Shown: in pieces, positions 52,730-60,819 of the stretch
How positions within the stretch are numbered: the stretch's first letter is position 1
Layout: the number at the start of each line of letters is the position of its first letter
Assembly (NCBI RefSeq): GCF_039541915.1
Contig: NZ_BAABHD010000002.1
Span: 106,385-170,384 of the forward strand
From: Nibrella saemangeumensis
GTDB lineage: Bacteria > Bacteroidota > Bacteroidia > Cytophagales > Spirosomataceae
Direction of reading: 5' to 3'
Length of the DNA: 64,000 nt
Program-made: the position numbers and the translations under genes
The notes under the pieces: model-generated
The model's database searches: none
What the model was told of the DNA's origin: nothing
What the model saw: only the letters and a program-made list of their open reading frames with translations

Positions 52730-55700
52730 ATGACATCGCTTTTTTTCTGGAAAAACTGGAACCGGGCCTACCGGATAACATACCTGCTCAGTGCAGGCCT
52801 TTTTTTGCTGAGTTTACTCGTGTTTATAACCGCCTGGTGGCGGGGGCTGGCCAATGTGGTGCACTGGGATGTGCTGAGTGAACTGATTGAGTTACCCGCT
52901 CCGCTGCATGCCTTTACCGATGGTATGCTCGACTACGCAGCCGAGGGCAAAGCCTATGCCGTTACCGAACAGTTTGTGGCGTCGGCCATGCAGGTACACC
53001 CCTGGATGGCCACGGTGCTGATGCTGGGTATGGGAGTCGCCTTCGCCCTGATCATGAGTTCCATTTCGCAGCTCAGCCGGATTTATTATCTGGTCGCCAT
53101 GACGTTCTTCATCGGAGCGTTATCCATGTTCCGCTGGGAAATGATGGGTATGCCCAGCTTTAACGGCCGCTCGCTCTTTATCGGGCTGGCCTTTGTGTTT
53201 GGGCTGACGAGCTACTACTTTCATGCCTTCCGGCCAGACATCAGTTTCCCCCGCCGGCTGACCATCTTTCTGATGCTGATTGCCCTGGTGGTGTTTGGTA
53301 TTGGCTTTCTGGCAGAAGTGACCCTGCCGGCCATGACCGTGGTCAGTTACGGTATGCCGGTGCTGCTGGTGCTGAGCGTCGGGTTTATCTTCGTGATCTC
53401 GTTTGAAATTGTAGCCGGTATGGTCTGGCTGACCTCGGCTGGGCGAACCAATGCCCGGGGTGTCGCCGGACGACCGCTGGGTTTTGGTAACTTCATTTTT
53501 ATCAGCCTGCTGTACCTGGTGAACCTGCTGCTGGTCTGGCTGAAGAACACCAAGGCTATTGACTGGGAGCTACTGGCCATCAGCCCGTTTGTGCTATACC
53601 TGGTGTCGGTGGTACTGGGCATCTGGGGCTTCCGGCGGCTCAACGAACAGCAGGAACAGTTGCCATTTCAGGATGCAGGCGCTTATTTGTACACCGGGCT
53701 GGCCCTGCTTACCACGCTGACCATGAGCTATGCCTTCGCCACGGCCAACGACCCGCTGGTGGAGATGTTCGAAGACGCCATAGTGTATTCGCATCTGGTG
53801 ATGGGCGTGCTGTTTGTAGGCTACATTCTGCTTAACTTTCTGCCGCTATACCGCCAGGGACTACCCGTGTACCGGGTAATGTACAAACCCCAACGGATTG
53901 AGCTGAGCCTGGTCCGGCTGGCGGGGGTGATCGCCATTGCTGCTCTCTTGTCTACCGAAGGGTTTTTCCCATTCCGGCAGGGCATTACCGGTTATTATAA
54001 TGGCCTGGGTGATTTATACACCGCTACGGGTGAAACCACGTCGGCAGGTACGTATTATCAGCTGGCCCTGAAGCAGGAATTCCAGAACCATAAATCAAAC
54101 TACGCGCTGGCCTCTCTGGCCCTGGCGCAGGACGAGAAAACCACAGCGGCTTACTACTTTCAGCAGGCCCTGCTCAAGCAGCCCAGCCCGGAAGCGTATG
54201 CCGGTCTGAGCCATGTCTATTTTCAGAACAACTTATTTTTTGAAGCCGTAAAGCACCTGCAGCAGGGCATCCGGACATTTCCGAAAAGCGGAGAGTTGCA
54301 GAATAACCTGGGTTACCTCTACGCCCGAACCAGCGTAGCCGATTCGGCCTACTACTTTCTGCAATCGGCAACCGGCAATACCCCCCGGTCGGAGATACCT
54401 GAAGCAAACCTGCTGGCCTTATGGGCGCGTAACCCACGAGTGCTTTCGGCCGACTCCCTGCTGAGCGAGTTAAAAGATCATACCTATGAATCATACCAGG
54501 CCAATGCCCTGGCACTGCGCCTGATCGCCGGAACCGATACGACGCAGCCCGAGCGACCGGCCTGGCTGGAAACCGATAAGAAAAAAGACGGTTTAAGCGT
54601 CGGTCGGTTTGCTAGTATCTATAACTATACCCTGAAAGCAACCCGGCCGGATACCACCACGACTAACCTGTTACGACGGCTGTCGCAGGAGCCCGTCAAC
54701 CAGGATTTCACCGACGACCTGCTGCTGGCCCGCGCGGTAGCCGAGTACCGCAGCCACCATCATCCGGTGGCCCTTGACCTGATGGGACAATTAGCGCAGG
54801 GAGATGCCCGTAATGGCTCCTTCTACCGCACGCTGTCGGGCCTGTGGCTGATGGAGCAGGGGCTGTACCAGCGAGCAGCCGAACACTTCGAACTGAATCC
54901 GGATACACTGTCGGCCTATTACCGGGCTCTTGCCCTGACTAAAGCAGGTGATGTTGTGGCGGCCCGGTCACTTTGGGAAATTGCCTCTACCAATGACGCC
55001 GGAGTTGCTTCACTGAAGCAGGCGCTATACGACATCAAACGGCCGGAAACCGATTTAGAGAAAGCATTTTACGTAGCGTACCGACCCGACGCAGCCGACC
55101 GGGAATCTACCCTCGCGACCATTCAGGATGCTACCCTGCGGACCATAGCCGGCAGTGCTATTGTCACCGATTACCTGCAACGGGACCTGCGTTCTGCCGC
55201 CGAACAGCTCTTCCGCCAGTTACCCCCCGAAAACCAACTGCGGCCTTTTGCTGCTTCCCTCCGGACGATCACTGCCCTGCGGCTGGCCGTTGCCAGGGGC
55301 GATGTGAATACCGCACTAACGCTGGCGAATCGCCCGGTTATACCCCGTCACCTGGCTGAGCAGGCCTTCCTGAAGGCCCAGACGTACGAACGCAACCGGC
55401 AAACAGCTCAGGCCAGACAAGCCTACGGGCAGGCGCTGAATCTGGCTCCGCTGGATGCCCCTGCTGTAGCCGCCATGGCCCGACTGATGCAGCAGCAGCG
55501 ACAAAGCAAACAGGGCTACCAACTGGTGCTGAATGCTCTACCGTACAATGAAGACCACCCGGCTTTGTTGAAAACGTATATTATGCTTTGTCTGGACCTG
55601 AGCTTACCTGATTATGCCGAAGATGCCTTAATGCGCCTGCAGGGGGCCACTTCGCCAACCGATTATCAGACGTTTTTGTCGGCTTATCAGGATAAACTGA

Positions 55701-55738
55701 CGCTGCTTGAAAAAGAGCGGCAAAAGTTTTTACAATAG
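52730..55738 (+). CDS. Polytopic membrane protein with large TPR domain
   Basis: A 1,002-residue protein. The N-terminal 410 residues hold about eleven hydrophobic helices (first at 15-38, last at 395-410). From about 430 to the C terminus it is a tetratricopeptide array: GDLYTATGETTSAGTYYQLALKQ, YALASLALAQDEKTTAAYYFQQAL, GELQNNLGYLYARTSVADSAYYFL and later repeats near 780 and 900, probably periplasmic. No enzymatic motif. Such architectures can organise envelope complexes; no family name is assigned. It is divergent from glgX and followed by an ABC ATPase gene with its own promoter. Confidence 0.78.
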   Translation: MTSLFFWKNWNRAYRITYLLSAGLFLLSLLVFITAWWRGLANVVHWDVLSELIELPAPLHAFTDGMLDYAAEGKAYAVTEQFVASAMQVHPWMATVLMLGMGVAFALIMSSISQLSRIYYLVAMTFFIGALSMFRWEMMGMPSFNGRSLFIGLAFVFGLTSYYFHAFRPDISFPRRLTIFLMLIALVVFGIGFLAEVTLPAMTVVSYGMPVLLVLSVGFIFVISFEIVAGMVWLTSAGRTNARGVAGRPLGFGNFIFISLLYLVNLLLVWLKNTKAIDWELLAISPFVLYLVSVVLGIWGFRRLNEQQEQLPFQDAGAYLYTGLALLTTLTMSYAFATANDPLVEMFEDAIVYSHLVMGVLFVGYILLNFLPLYRQGLPVYRVMYKPQRIELSLVRLAGVIAIAALLSTEGFFPFRQGITGYYNGLGDLYTATGETTSAGTYYQLALKQEFQNHKSNYALASLALAQDEKTTAAYYFQQALLKQPSPEAYAGLSHVYFQNNLFFEAVKHLQQGIRTFPKSGELQNNLGYLYARTSVADSAYYFLQSATGNTPRSEIPEANLLALWARNPRVLSADSLLSELKDHTYESYQANALALRLIAGTDTTQPERPAWLETDKKKDGLSVGRFASIYNYTLKATRPDTTTTNLLRRLSQEPVNQDFTDDLLLARAVAEYRSHHHPVALDLMGQLAQGDARNGSFYRTLSGLWLMEQGLYQRAAEHFELNPDTLSAYYRALALTKAGDVVAARSLWEIASTNDAGVASLKQALYDIKRPETDLEKAFYVAYRPDAADRESTLATIQDATLRTIAGSAIVTDYLQRDLRSAAEQLFRQLPPENQLRPFAASLRTITALRLAVARGDVNTALTLANRPVIPRHLAEQAFLKAQTYERNRQTAQARQAYGQALNLAPLDAPAVAAMARLMQQQRQSKQGYQLVLNALPYNEDHPALLKTYIMLCLDLSLPDYAEDALMRLQGATSPTDYQTFLSAYQDKLTLLEKERQKFLQ

Positions 55739-55740
55739 GT

Positions 55741-55748
55741 TAGCTTTG
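55741..55748 (+). promoter_or_regulatory. -7 promoter element for the ABC ATPase gene
   Basis: TAGCTTTG, matching TAnnTTTG, immediately after the stop of the TPR gene and 63 bases before the ATG at 55811. Confidence 0.5.
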
Positions 55749-55810
55749 TTGCGGGCGTGCATTGGTCCGGCTAACCACCTACATTAATCATCAACTCCTG
55801 TAACCTAAAC

Positions 55811-56527
55811 ATGAACATTATCGAAACCACCGACATCTCCAAACGCTACGTAATGGGCAGTGAGGTTATTGAAGCCTTAAAGTCGATTTCGATTGCCGTG
55901 CACAAAGGAGAGTACGTCGCTTTTATGGGACCGTCCGGTTCGGGGAAGTCGACACTGATGAACATTATTGGCTGTCTGGATACCCCAACGGCCGGCCGCT
56001 ACGTGCTGAACGGGCAGGATGTGAGTAATATGTCGGAGAACGAGCTGGCCGAAGTGCGTAACAAGGAGATTGGCTTCGTTTTTCAGACCTTCAACCTGCT
56101 ACCCCGGCAGACCTCGCTGGAAAATGTAGCCTTACCCCTTATTTATGCCGGGTACAACAAAGCCGCCCGTACAGAAAAGGCCATGCTGGCCCTGAAGAAT
56201 GTAGGCCTGGAAAACAGGGCCGGCCACAAGCCTAATGAACTGTCGGGTGGTCAGCGGCAGCGGGTAGCGGTGGCGCGGGCGCTGGTGAACGACCCCAGTA
56301 TCCTGCTGGCCGATGAGCCGACGGGTAATCTGGACTCCAAGACTTCTTACGAGATCATGGACCTCTTCGACCAGATTCACAGCAAGGGTAATACCGTCAT
56401 TATGGTGACGCACGAAGAGGATATTGCCCAGTACGCCCATCGCATTGTCCGGCTACGGGATGGCCTGATTGAAAGTGACATTGCCAATACCAACATTCGA
56501 AAGGCTCGGTTGCAGGCCGCTGAGTGA
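55811..56527 (+). CDS. ABC transporter ATP-binding protein (LolD/MacB type)
   Basis: A 238-residue ATPase with all motifs: Walker A GPSGSGKSTL, Q-loop VFQTFNLLP, signature LSGGQRQRVAVARAL, Walker B ILLADEPTGNLDS and H-loop VMVTHEED. The spacing and the PTGNLDS sequence place it in the MacB/LolD/FtsE group that drives mechanotransmission across the envelope rather than substrate translocation. No permease gene adjoins it, so its partner is encoded elsewhere. Confidence 0.92.
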   Translation: MNIIETTDISKRYVMGSEVIEALKSISIAVHKGEYVAFMGPSGSGKSTLMNIIGCLDTPTAGRYVLNGQDVSNMSENELAEVRNKEIGFVFQTFNLLPRQTSLENVALPLIYAGYNKAARTEKAMLALKNVGLENRAGHKPNELSGGQRQRVAVARALVNDPSILLADEPTGNLDSKTSYEIMDLFDQIHSKGNTVIMVTHEEDIAQYAHRIVRLRDGLIESDIANTNIRKARLQAAE

Positions 56528-56543
56528 GGCAAGCATAAAAAAA

Positions 56544-56566
56544 GGTTTGCCCACTACGGGCAAACC
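56544..56566 (-). terminator. Terminator between ABC ATPase and DksA-like genes
   Basis: GGTTTGCCC and GGGCAAACC with a 5-base loop. On the leftward transcript a T7 run follows directly, so it terminates the DksA-like gene; it may also serve the convergent ABC gene. Confidence 0.85.
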
Positions 56567-56592
56567 AGTCATAAAGTCTTTCGTACAGTAAA

Positions 56593-56979
56593 TTAATTGG
56601 CTTTTCGTAGCTTGGCTTCGATTGTTTGCTGGGTATGCGGTACAGCCCGCAGGCGCTCTTTCGGGATCAACTTTCCCGTGTCGATGCAAATCCCGTAGGT
56701 GCCGTTCTTGATACGGACCAGGGCAGCCTCTAATTGCAGAATAAACTTTTGCAGACGACCCGCCAACTGACTCAGGTTCTCACGTTCGCTGCTGTCGGCC
56801 CCGTCTTCCAGCAGTTTGGAGTTACCGGAGGTATTGTCCGTACCACTGTCGTTGCGCTTGCTCAGGGCTTCTTTGATGTAATTTAACTCGTTACGGGTGG
56901 CTTCCAGTTTTTGATTGATCAAAACCTCAAATTCCTTCAGCTCTTCTTCCGAGTATCTTTTTTTCTCTTCCATCAACAT
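56593..56979 (-). CDS. TraR/DksA family protein with degenerate zinc finger
   Basis: A 128-residue protein with the DksA layout: N-terminal coiled coil (about 8-90) and C-terminal globular end (RIKNGTYGICIDTGKLIPKERLRAVPHTQQTIEAK). Of the four zinc Cys found in classical DksA only one remains (GIC), as in many Bacteroidota homologues. The coiled-coil tip lacks an obvious DxxA motif. It may bind the RNA polymerase secondary channel. A second possible start is at 56973. Confidence 0.85.
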   Translation of the reverse strand: MLMEEKKRYSEEELKEFEVLINQKLEATRNELNYIKEALSKRNDSGTDNTSGNSKLLEDGADSSERENLSQLAGRLQKFILQLEAALVRIKNGTYGICIDTGKLIPKERLRAVPHTQQTIEAKLRKAN

Positions 56980-57030
56980 AGAGAACAGAGTTGGTTAAAG
57001 TGAAAGGCGGATGCTTAACTAACTAAAAAA

Positions 57031-57061
57031 CAAAAGTACACAGGTTTAAAGTTCTTTTCAA
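57031..57061 (-). promoter_or_regulatory. Promoter of the DksA-like gene
   Basis: On the minus strand TTG (57059-57061), 20 bases, then TACTTTTG (57031-57038): both elements of a Bacteroidota housekeeping promoter, about 50 bases before the start. Confidence 0.72.
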
Positions 57062-57273
57062 TTAATCCCGTGTGAAAGCTGGACCACAAAACACATTTTT
57101 AAAAATATTAGGGAACTGTCTATGTTGGTTTTCACCAATTTTTGTTTGGCAAAAACCAGCTAGTTGATTAAACTATTTCGAGAAAATCTGGAAGTCAGAA
57201 TAATAAAAGCAGCTTTAAAAATAAGACAATATGTAGAAAAAATAGTTCTTTAGCTTTAGCGTTTTAGAATTGC

Positions 57274-57281
57274 TAGTTTTG
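57274..57281 (+). promoter_or_regulatory. -7 promoter element of the glutamate dehydrogenase gene
   Basis: TAGTTTTG, a TAnnTTTG match, 40 bases before the ATG at 57321. It excludes a longer reading beginning at 57270. Confidence 0.6.
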
Positions 57282-57320
57282 CGATACACTTCATCGAACA
57301 GTAAAGAAAAGGACATAAAC

Positions 57321-58601
57321 ATGGGTATGGCATATATTGAACCAGCTCCAATAAAAGATAAGGAGAATCCGCTTGAATCGATGATGTCCCGCTTTGACGC
57401 AGCCGCCCGGCTGCTGGGCATCACCGAAGAAATGTATCATATTTTGAAGGTACCCGCCCGCCAGGTAATTGTTGGCTTGCCAATTACCATGGATAACGGC
57501 GAAATCAAAGTTTTTGAGGGCTACCGCGTTATCCACTCCAATATTTTAGGCCCCGCCAAAGGCGGTATTCGCTTCGATCCTGGTGTACACCTGGATGAGG
57601 TACGGGCGCTGGCGGCCTGGATGACCTGGAAATGCGCCGTTGTCGACATTCCGTACGGTGGCGCCAAAGGGGGTATTGCCTGTAACCCCCGCGAGATGTC
57701 GGTCGGCGAAATGGAGCGGCTGATGCGTCAGTACACCGTAGCGATGCTGGACGTTTTCGGCCCCGACAAGGATATTCCGGCTCCGGATATGGGTACCGGT
57801 CCCCGCGAAATGGCCTGGCTTATGGACGAGTACTCCAAATCGAAGGGGATGACCGTCAACAGCGTAGTAACGGGTAAACCGCTGGTGCTGGGTGGCTCAC
57901 TGGGTCGTACCGAAGCAACCGGCCGGGGTGTTACCGTAGCGGCTCTGTCGGCAATGGATAAGCTCCGGATGAACCCGTACCGAACCACAGCGGCCATTCA
58001 GGGCTTCGGCAATGTAGGTATGCACGCAGCCGACCTGCTCCAGGAGCGGGGCGTTACCGTGCAGGCCGTCAGCGATATATCCGGCGGCTACTTCAACGAC
58101 CGGGGTATTGATATTACAGCCGCTATGGCCTACCGGAATGCCAATAACGGTTCACTGGAAGGCTTTAGCGGTGCCGAGCGCATCTCAAACGAAGAGCTGC
58201 TGTCGCTGCCGGTGGATGTGCTGGTACCGGCGGCCAAAGAAGACGTGATCACGCAGGACAATGCGGCTTCTATTCAGGCCCGCATGATTATAGAAGGAGC
58301 TAACGGACCTACGTCGGCCAGCGCCGACGAAATCATCAACAGCAAAGGTATTCTGGTTGTACCCGATATTCTGGCCAATGCCGGTGGTGTTACCGTATCG
58401 TACTTCGAGTGGGTACAGAACCGCATCGGCTATAAGTGGAATCTGGACCGCATCAACCGCCGGGCCGACCGCATTATGAAAGATGCTTTTGACCGCGTGT
58501 TCGATACCTCCAAGAAATACCAGGTATCCATGCGACTGGCGGCTTACATCGTCGCTATCGACAAAGTTGCCAGTACATACAAGTACCGGGGCGGCTACTA
58601 A
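57321..58601 (+). CDS. gdhA: Glu/Leu/Phe/Val dehydrogenase (glutamate dehydrogenase)
   Basis: A 426-residue enzyme that interconverts glutamate and 2-oxoglutarate plus ammonium. The substrate domain carries GPAKGGIRFDPGV and the catalytic Lys in PYGGAKGGI; the nucleotide domain has IQGFGNVGMHAADLL. Length fits the hexameric small-type enzymes. The start at 57321 (MGMAYIEPAPI) is preceded by AAAGAAAAGGA, a fair ribosome-binding stretch. Coenzyme preference cannot be read with confidence. Confidence 0.93.
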   Translation: MGMAYIEPAPIKDKENPLESMMSRFDAAARLLGITEEMYHILKVPARQVIVGLPITMDNGEIKVFEGYRVIHSNILGPAKGGIRFDPGVHLDEVRALAAWMTWKCAVVDIPYGGAKGGIACNPREMSVGEMERLMRQYTVAMLDVFGPDKDIPAPDMGTGPREMAWLMDEYSKSKGMTVNSVVTGKPLVLGGSLGRTEATGRGVTVAALSAMDKLRMNPYRTTAAIQGFGNVGMHAADLLQERGVTVQAVSDISGGYFNDRGIDITAAMAYRNANNGSLEGFSGAERISNEELLSLPVDVLVPAAKEDVITQDNAASIQARMIIEGANGPTSASADEIINSKGILVVPDILANAGGVTVSYFEWVQNRIGYKWNLDRINRRADRIMKDAFDRVFDTSKKYQVSMRLAAYIVAIDKVASTYKYRGGY

Positions 58602-58768
58602 TTTATTCATCATCAACAAACGTACCGGGAACCGCGTGGCGGTGACCGGCCACCGGGTTGGCGGCTGGAGTAGAGCGTATAAACAGATTTGGGGTGTTTC
58701 CGGTTTGTTTAGTACTTTTACCCGGTTCGACAACCCGTTTTTATTGTTTACAAACGTATACACAACAT

Positions 58769-59428
58769 ATGCACATCCATCGCGAAGGATACATTATCAT
58801 TCTGATTACGGCCGTAGTATTGCTGGCTCTCAACGTTATCGGCTACCTGTACTGGTTTCCGAACACGGCCACAACAATCATGTCCATCGTGGTCAGTTTA
58901 ATCGTTTTCGGCTTGATTGTGCAATTTTTCCGCGTACCGCACCGGACGCTGACCCGCCACGAGAAGCAGGTGATTGCGCCGGCCGACGGCACCGTAGTCG
59001 TTATCGAGGAGACGACCGAGGGCGAGTATTTCAAGAGCCCCCGCCGGCAGGTATCCATTTTCATGTCACCGCTGAATGTTCACGTCAACTTCAACCCGGT
59101 TAGTGGCACCGTTCGTTACTTTAAATACTTCCCTGGCAAGTATCTGGTTGCCTGGCACCCTAAATCCAGTACTGAAAACGAGCGTACAACCATCGTACTG
59201 CAACTGGCCAACGGTGTTGAGGTATTGCTCCGTCAGATCGCCGGCGCTGTGGCCCGGCGGATTGTCTGGTACGTGAAAGAAGGGCAGACGGTAGAGCAGG
59301 GCACTGAACTGGGCTTCATTAAATTTGGCTCCCGCATTGATGTGTTTCTGCCGCTGGATGCCGAGGTAAAAGTTAAAATCGGCGAGAAAACCAAAGGGGG
59401 CGTCACCGTCCTGGCCGACCTGGTGTAG
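58769..59428 (+). CDS. psd: Phosphatidylserine decarboxylase (short, Psd-B-like)
   Basis: A 219-residue membrane-associated proenzyme that makes phosphatidylethanolamine. Two N-terminal helices (about 7-50), then APADGTVVVIEE, FMSPLNVHVNFNPVSG and the self-cleavage region GFIKFGSRIDVFLP where the Gly-Ser bond yields the pyruvoyl group. Length and the FGS site fit the archaeal/short bacterial type. The start at 58769 (MHIHREGYI) is the shortest reading that keeps the first helix. A palindromic repeat begins 7 bases after the stop. Confidence 0.93.
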   Translation: MHIHREGYIIILITAVVLLALNVIGYLYWFPNTATTIMSIVVSLIVFGLIVQFFRVPHRTLTRHEKQVIAPADGTVVVIEETTEGEYFKSPRRQVSIFMSPLNVHVNFNPVSGTVRYFKYFPGKYLVAWHPKSSTENERTTIVLQLANGVEVLLRQIAGAVARRIVWYVKEGQTVEQGTELGFIKFGSRIDVFLPLDAEVKVKIGEKTKGGVTVLADLV

Positions 59429-59434
59429 TTGACG

Positions 59435-59524
59435 GGTTAAATGGTTTAAAAGTTAACTAGTTGTGTAGTTGAAAGGTGGCGACCTGTCAACCAACTAACT
59501 GATTAACTAGTTAACCAATTAACC
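59435..59524. repeat. Palindromic repeat built on GTTAACTAG words
   Basis: Two 43-base arms (59435-59477 and 59482-59524) match at about 32 of 43 positions around a GGCG loop. Each arm contains several GTTAA, AACTAG and TAGTTG words. It fills the gap between psd and nhaA, leaving 18 bases before the nhaA ATG. No T-tract. Confidence 0.72.
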
Positions 59525-59542
59525 ACTTTCCAAACTACACCT

Positions 59543-60763
59543 ATGGCTGTACGCAAACGACGTAGTAAAATCTTCAGTGAACTGCTGAAAAGCGGGCAGG
59601 CGGCCGGTATAATTTTAATTATTTGTACGGCTACCTCCCTTTTCCTGGCAAACTCTGTCTTCGCAGAACGATACCTGGCCATCTGGGAAACCAAGATAGG
59701 CTTTCGGGTAGGCACCTTTGATTTAACTGAATCGCTGTCTCACTGGATCAACGACGCCCTGATGGCTGTCTTTTTCCTGCTGGTGGGTCTGGAAATCAAA
59801 CGGGAAATGAGGCTGGGCGAATTATCGAATCCCCGCAGCGCGCTCTTACCGTTAATGGCTGCCATAGGCGGCATGGCTCTGCCGGCCGGCCTGTACGCCT
59901 GGGCCAACTATGGCCTGCCTACCTCCGCAGGAACAGGTATTCCGATGGCGACCGATATCGCCTTTGCCCTGGGTATACTGTCGCTGTTAGGCTCACGGGC
60001 ACCGTTTGGACTCAAAATCTTTCTGATGGCGCTGGCGGTAATCGATGATCTTGGGGCGATTGCTGTTATTGCTCTATTCTACTCCAAGTCATTTTCGCTG
60101 CCCTTTTTTCTGGCCGCCATGGCGGTGTTTGGTGTACTTATCTTCATGAACCGGATTCGGGTAAAGAGCTTTACGCCGTTTTTGTGGATGGGCTTGCTGC
60201 TATGGTTCTTTATGCTGGAATCGGGCGTTCACGCTACCGTTGCCGGGGTGTTGCTGGCGTTCACGGTGCCATTGGGCCGGGGGTATCAGCACTCCCCGCT
60301 GATCCGCCTGGAACACAAGCTCCACAAACCGGTTAACCTGTTCATTCTGCCGCTGTTTGCGCTGGCCAATACCGGCATCATTCTGGAATCGTCGTTTGTA
60401 CAAAGCCTGACCACGCCCGATAGTCAGGGTATCCTGTTGGGTTTGCTGCTTGGCAAACCCGTAGGTGTTTTGCTGATGACGTGGCTGGCGGTTCAGTTCC
60501 GCATTGGCTCTCTGCCCGAATTTGTCGGCTGGCGGCACATTATTGGGGCTGGATTTTTGAGTGGCATTGGTTTTACCATGTCTATCTTCATTGCTATTCT
60601 GGCGTTTGATAATCCTGACTTTATCAAGAGCTCCAAAATAACGGTGCTGACGGCCTCGGCCATTGCCGGTATCATTGGCTATATAATTCTGCGGTTTACG
60701 CCATACGTCATGAACGAGGCTTCTGAGCCGCAACAGCCGGTATCAGTAGGCAGTGTGCAGTAG
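59543..60763 (+). CDS. nhaA: Na+/H+ antiporter NhaA
   Basis: A 406-residue inner-membrane antiporter with about 12 helices. Landmarks: MAVFFLLVGLEIKREM, GTGIPMATDIAFALGILSLLG (with the Thr-Asp of the discontinuous helix), ALAVIDDLGAIAVIALFYS with the paired Asp of the ion site, and GFLSGIGFTMSIFIAILAF. It exports Na+ or Li+ for H+. The last codons (SVGSVQ and the stop) are encoded by the left arm of a palindromic repeat. Confidence 0.96.
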   Translation: MAVRKRRSKIFSELLKSGQAAGIILIICTATSLFLANSVFAERYLAIWETKIGFRVGTFDLTESLSHWINDALMAVFFLLVGLEIKREMRLGELSNPRSALLPLMAAIGGMALPAGLYAWANYGLPTSAGTGIPMATDIAFALGILSLLGSRAPFGLKIFLMALAVIDDLGAIAVIALFYSKSFSLPFFLAAMAVFGVLIFMNRIRVKSFTPFLWMGLLLWFFMLESGVHATVAGVLLAFTVPLGRGYQHSPLIRLEHKLHKPVNLFILPLFALANTGIILESSFVQSLTTPDSQGILLGLLLGKPVGVLLMTWLAVQFRIGSLPEFVGWRHIIGAGFLSGIGFTMSIFIAILAFDNPDFIKSSKITVLTASAIAGIIGYIILRFTPYVMNEASEPQQPVSVGSVQ

Positions 60764-60806
60764 GCAGCCTTCGGGACACTTTTCTGCCTACTGCACACTG
60801 CCTACT
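60745..60806. repeat. Palindromic repeat, AGTAGGCAGT family, copy C (overlaps nhaA 3' end)
   Basis: A 23-base arm (60745-60767, beginning AGTAGGCAGTGTGCAGTAGG) is repeated inverted without mismatch at 60784-60806 around a 16-base loop. The left arm includes the last six codons and the TAG of nhaA; the right arm ends 13 bases before the gcvP stop. Confidence 0.88.
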
Positions 60807-60819
60807 ACAAACTATAGAC

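Larger units (their letters stand above)
56980..57320. other. 341-bp divergent regulatory region, dksA-like / glutamate dehydrogenase
   Basis: AT-rich, no coding frame. It contains the two promoters listed separately and a loose GGTTTT/AAAACC repeat near 57125-57160 that could be an operator. Nothing else recognised. Confidence 0.5.
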
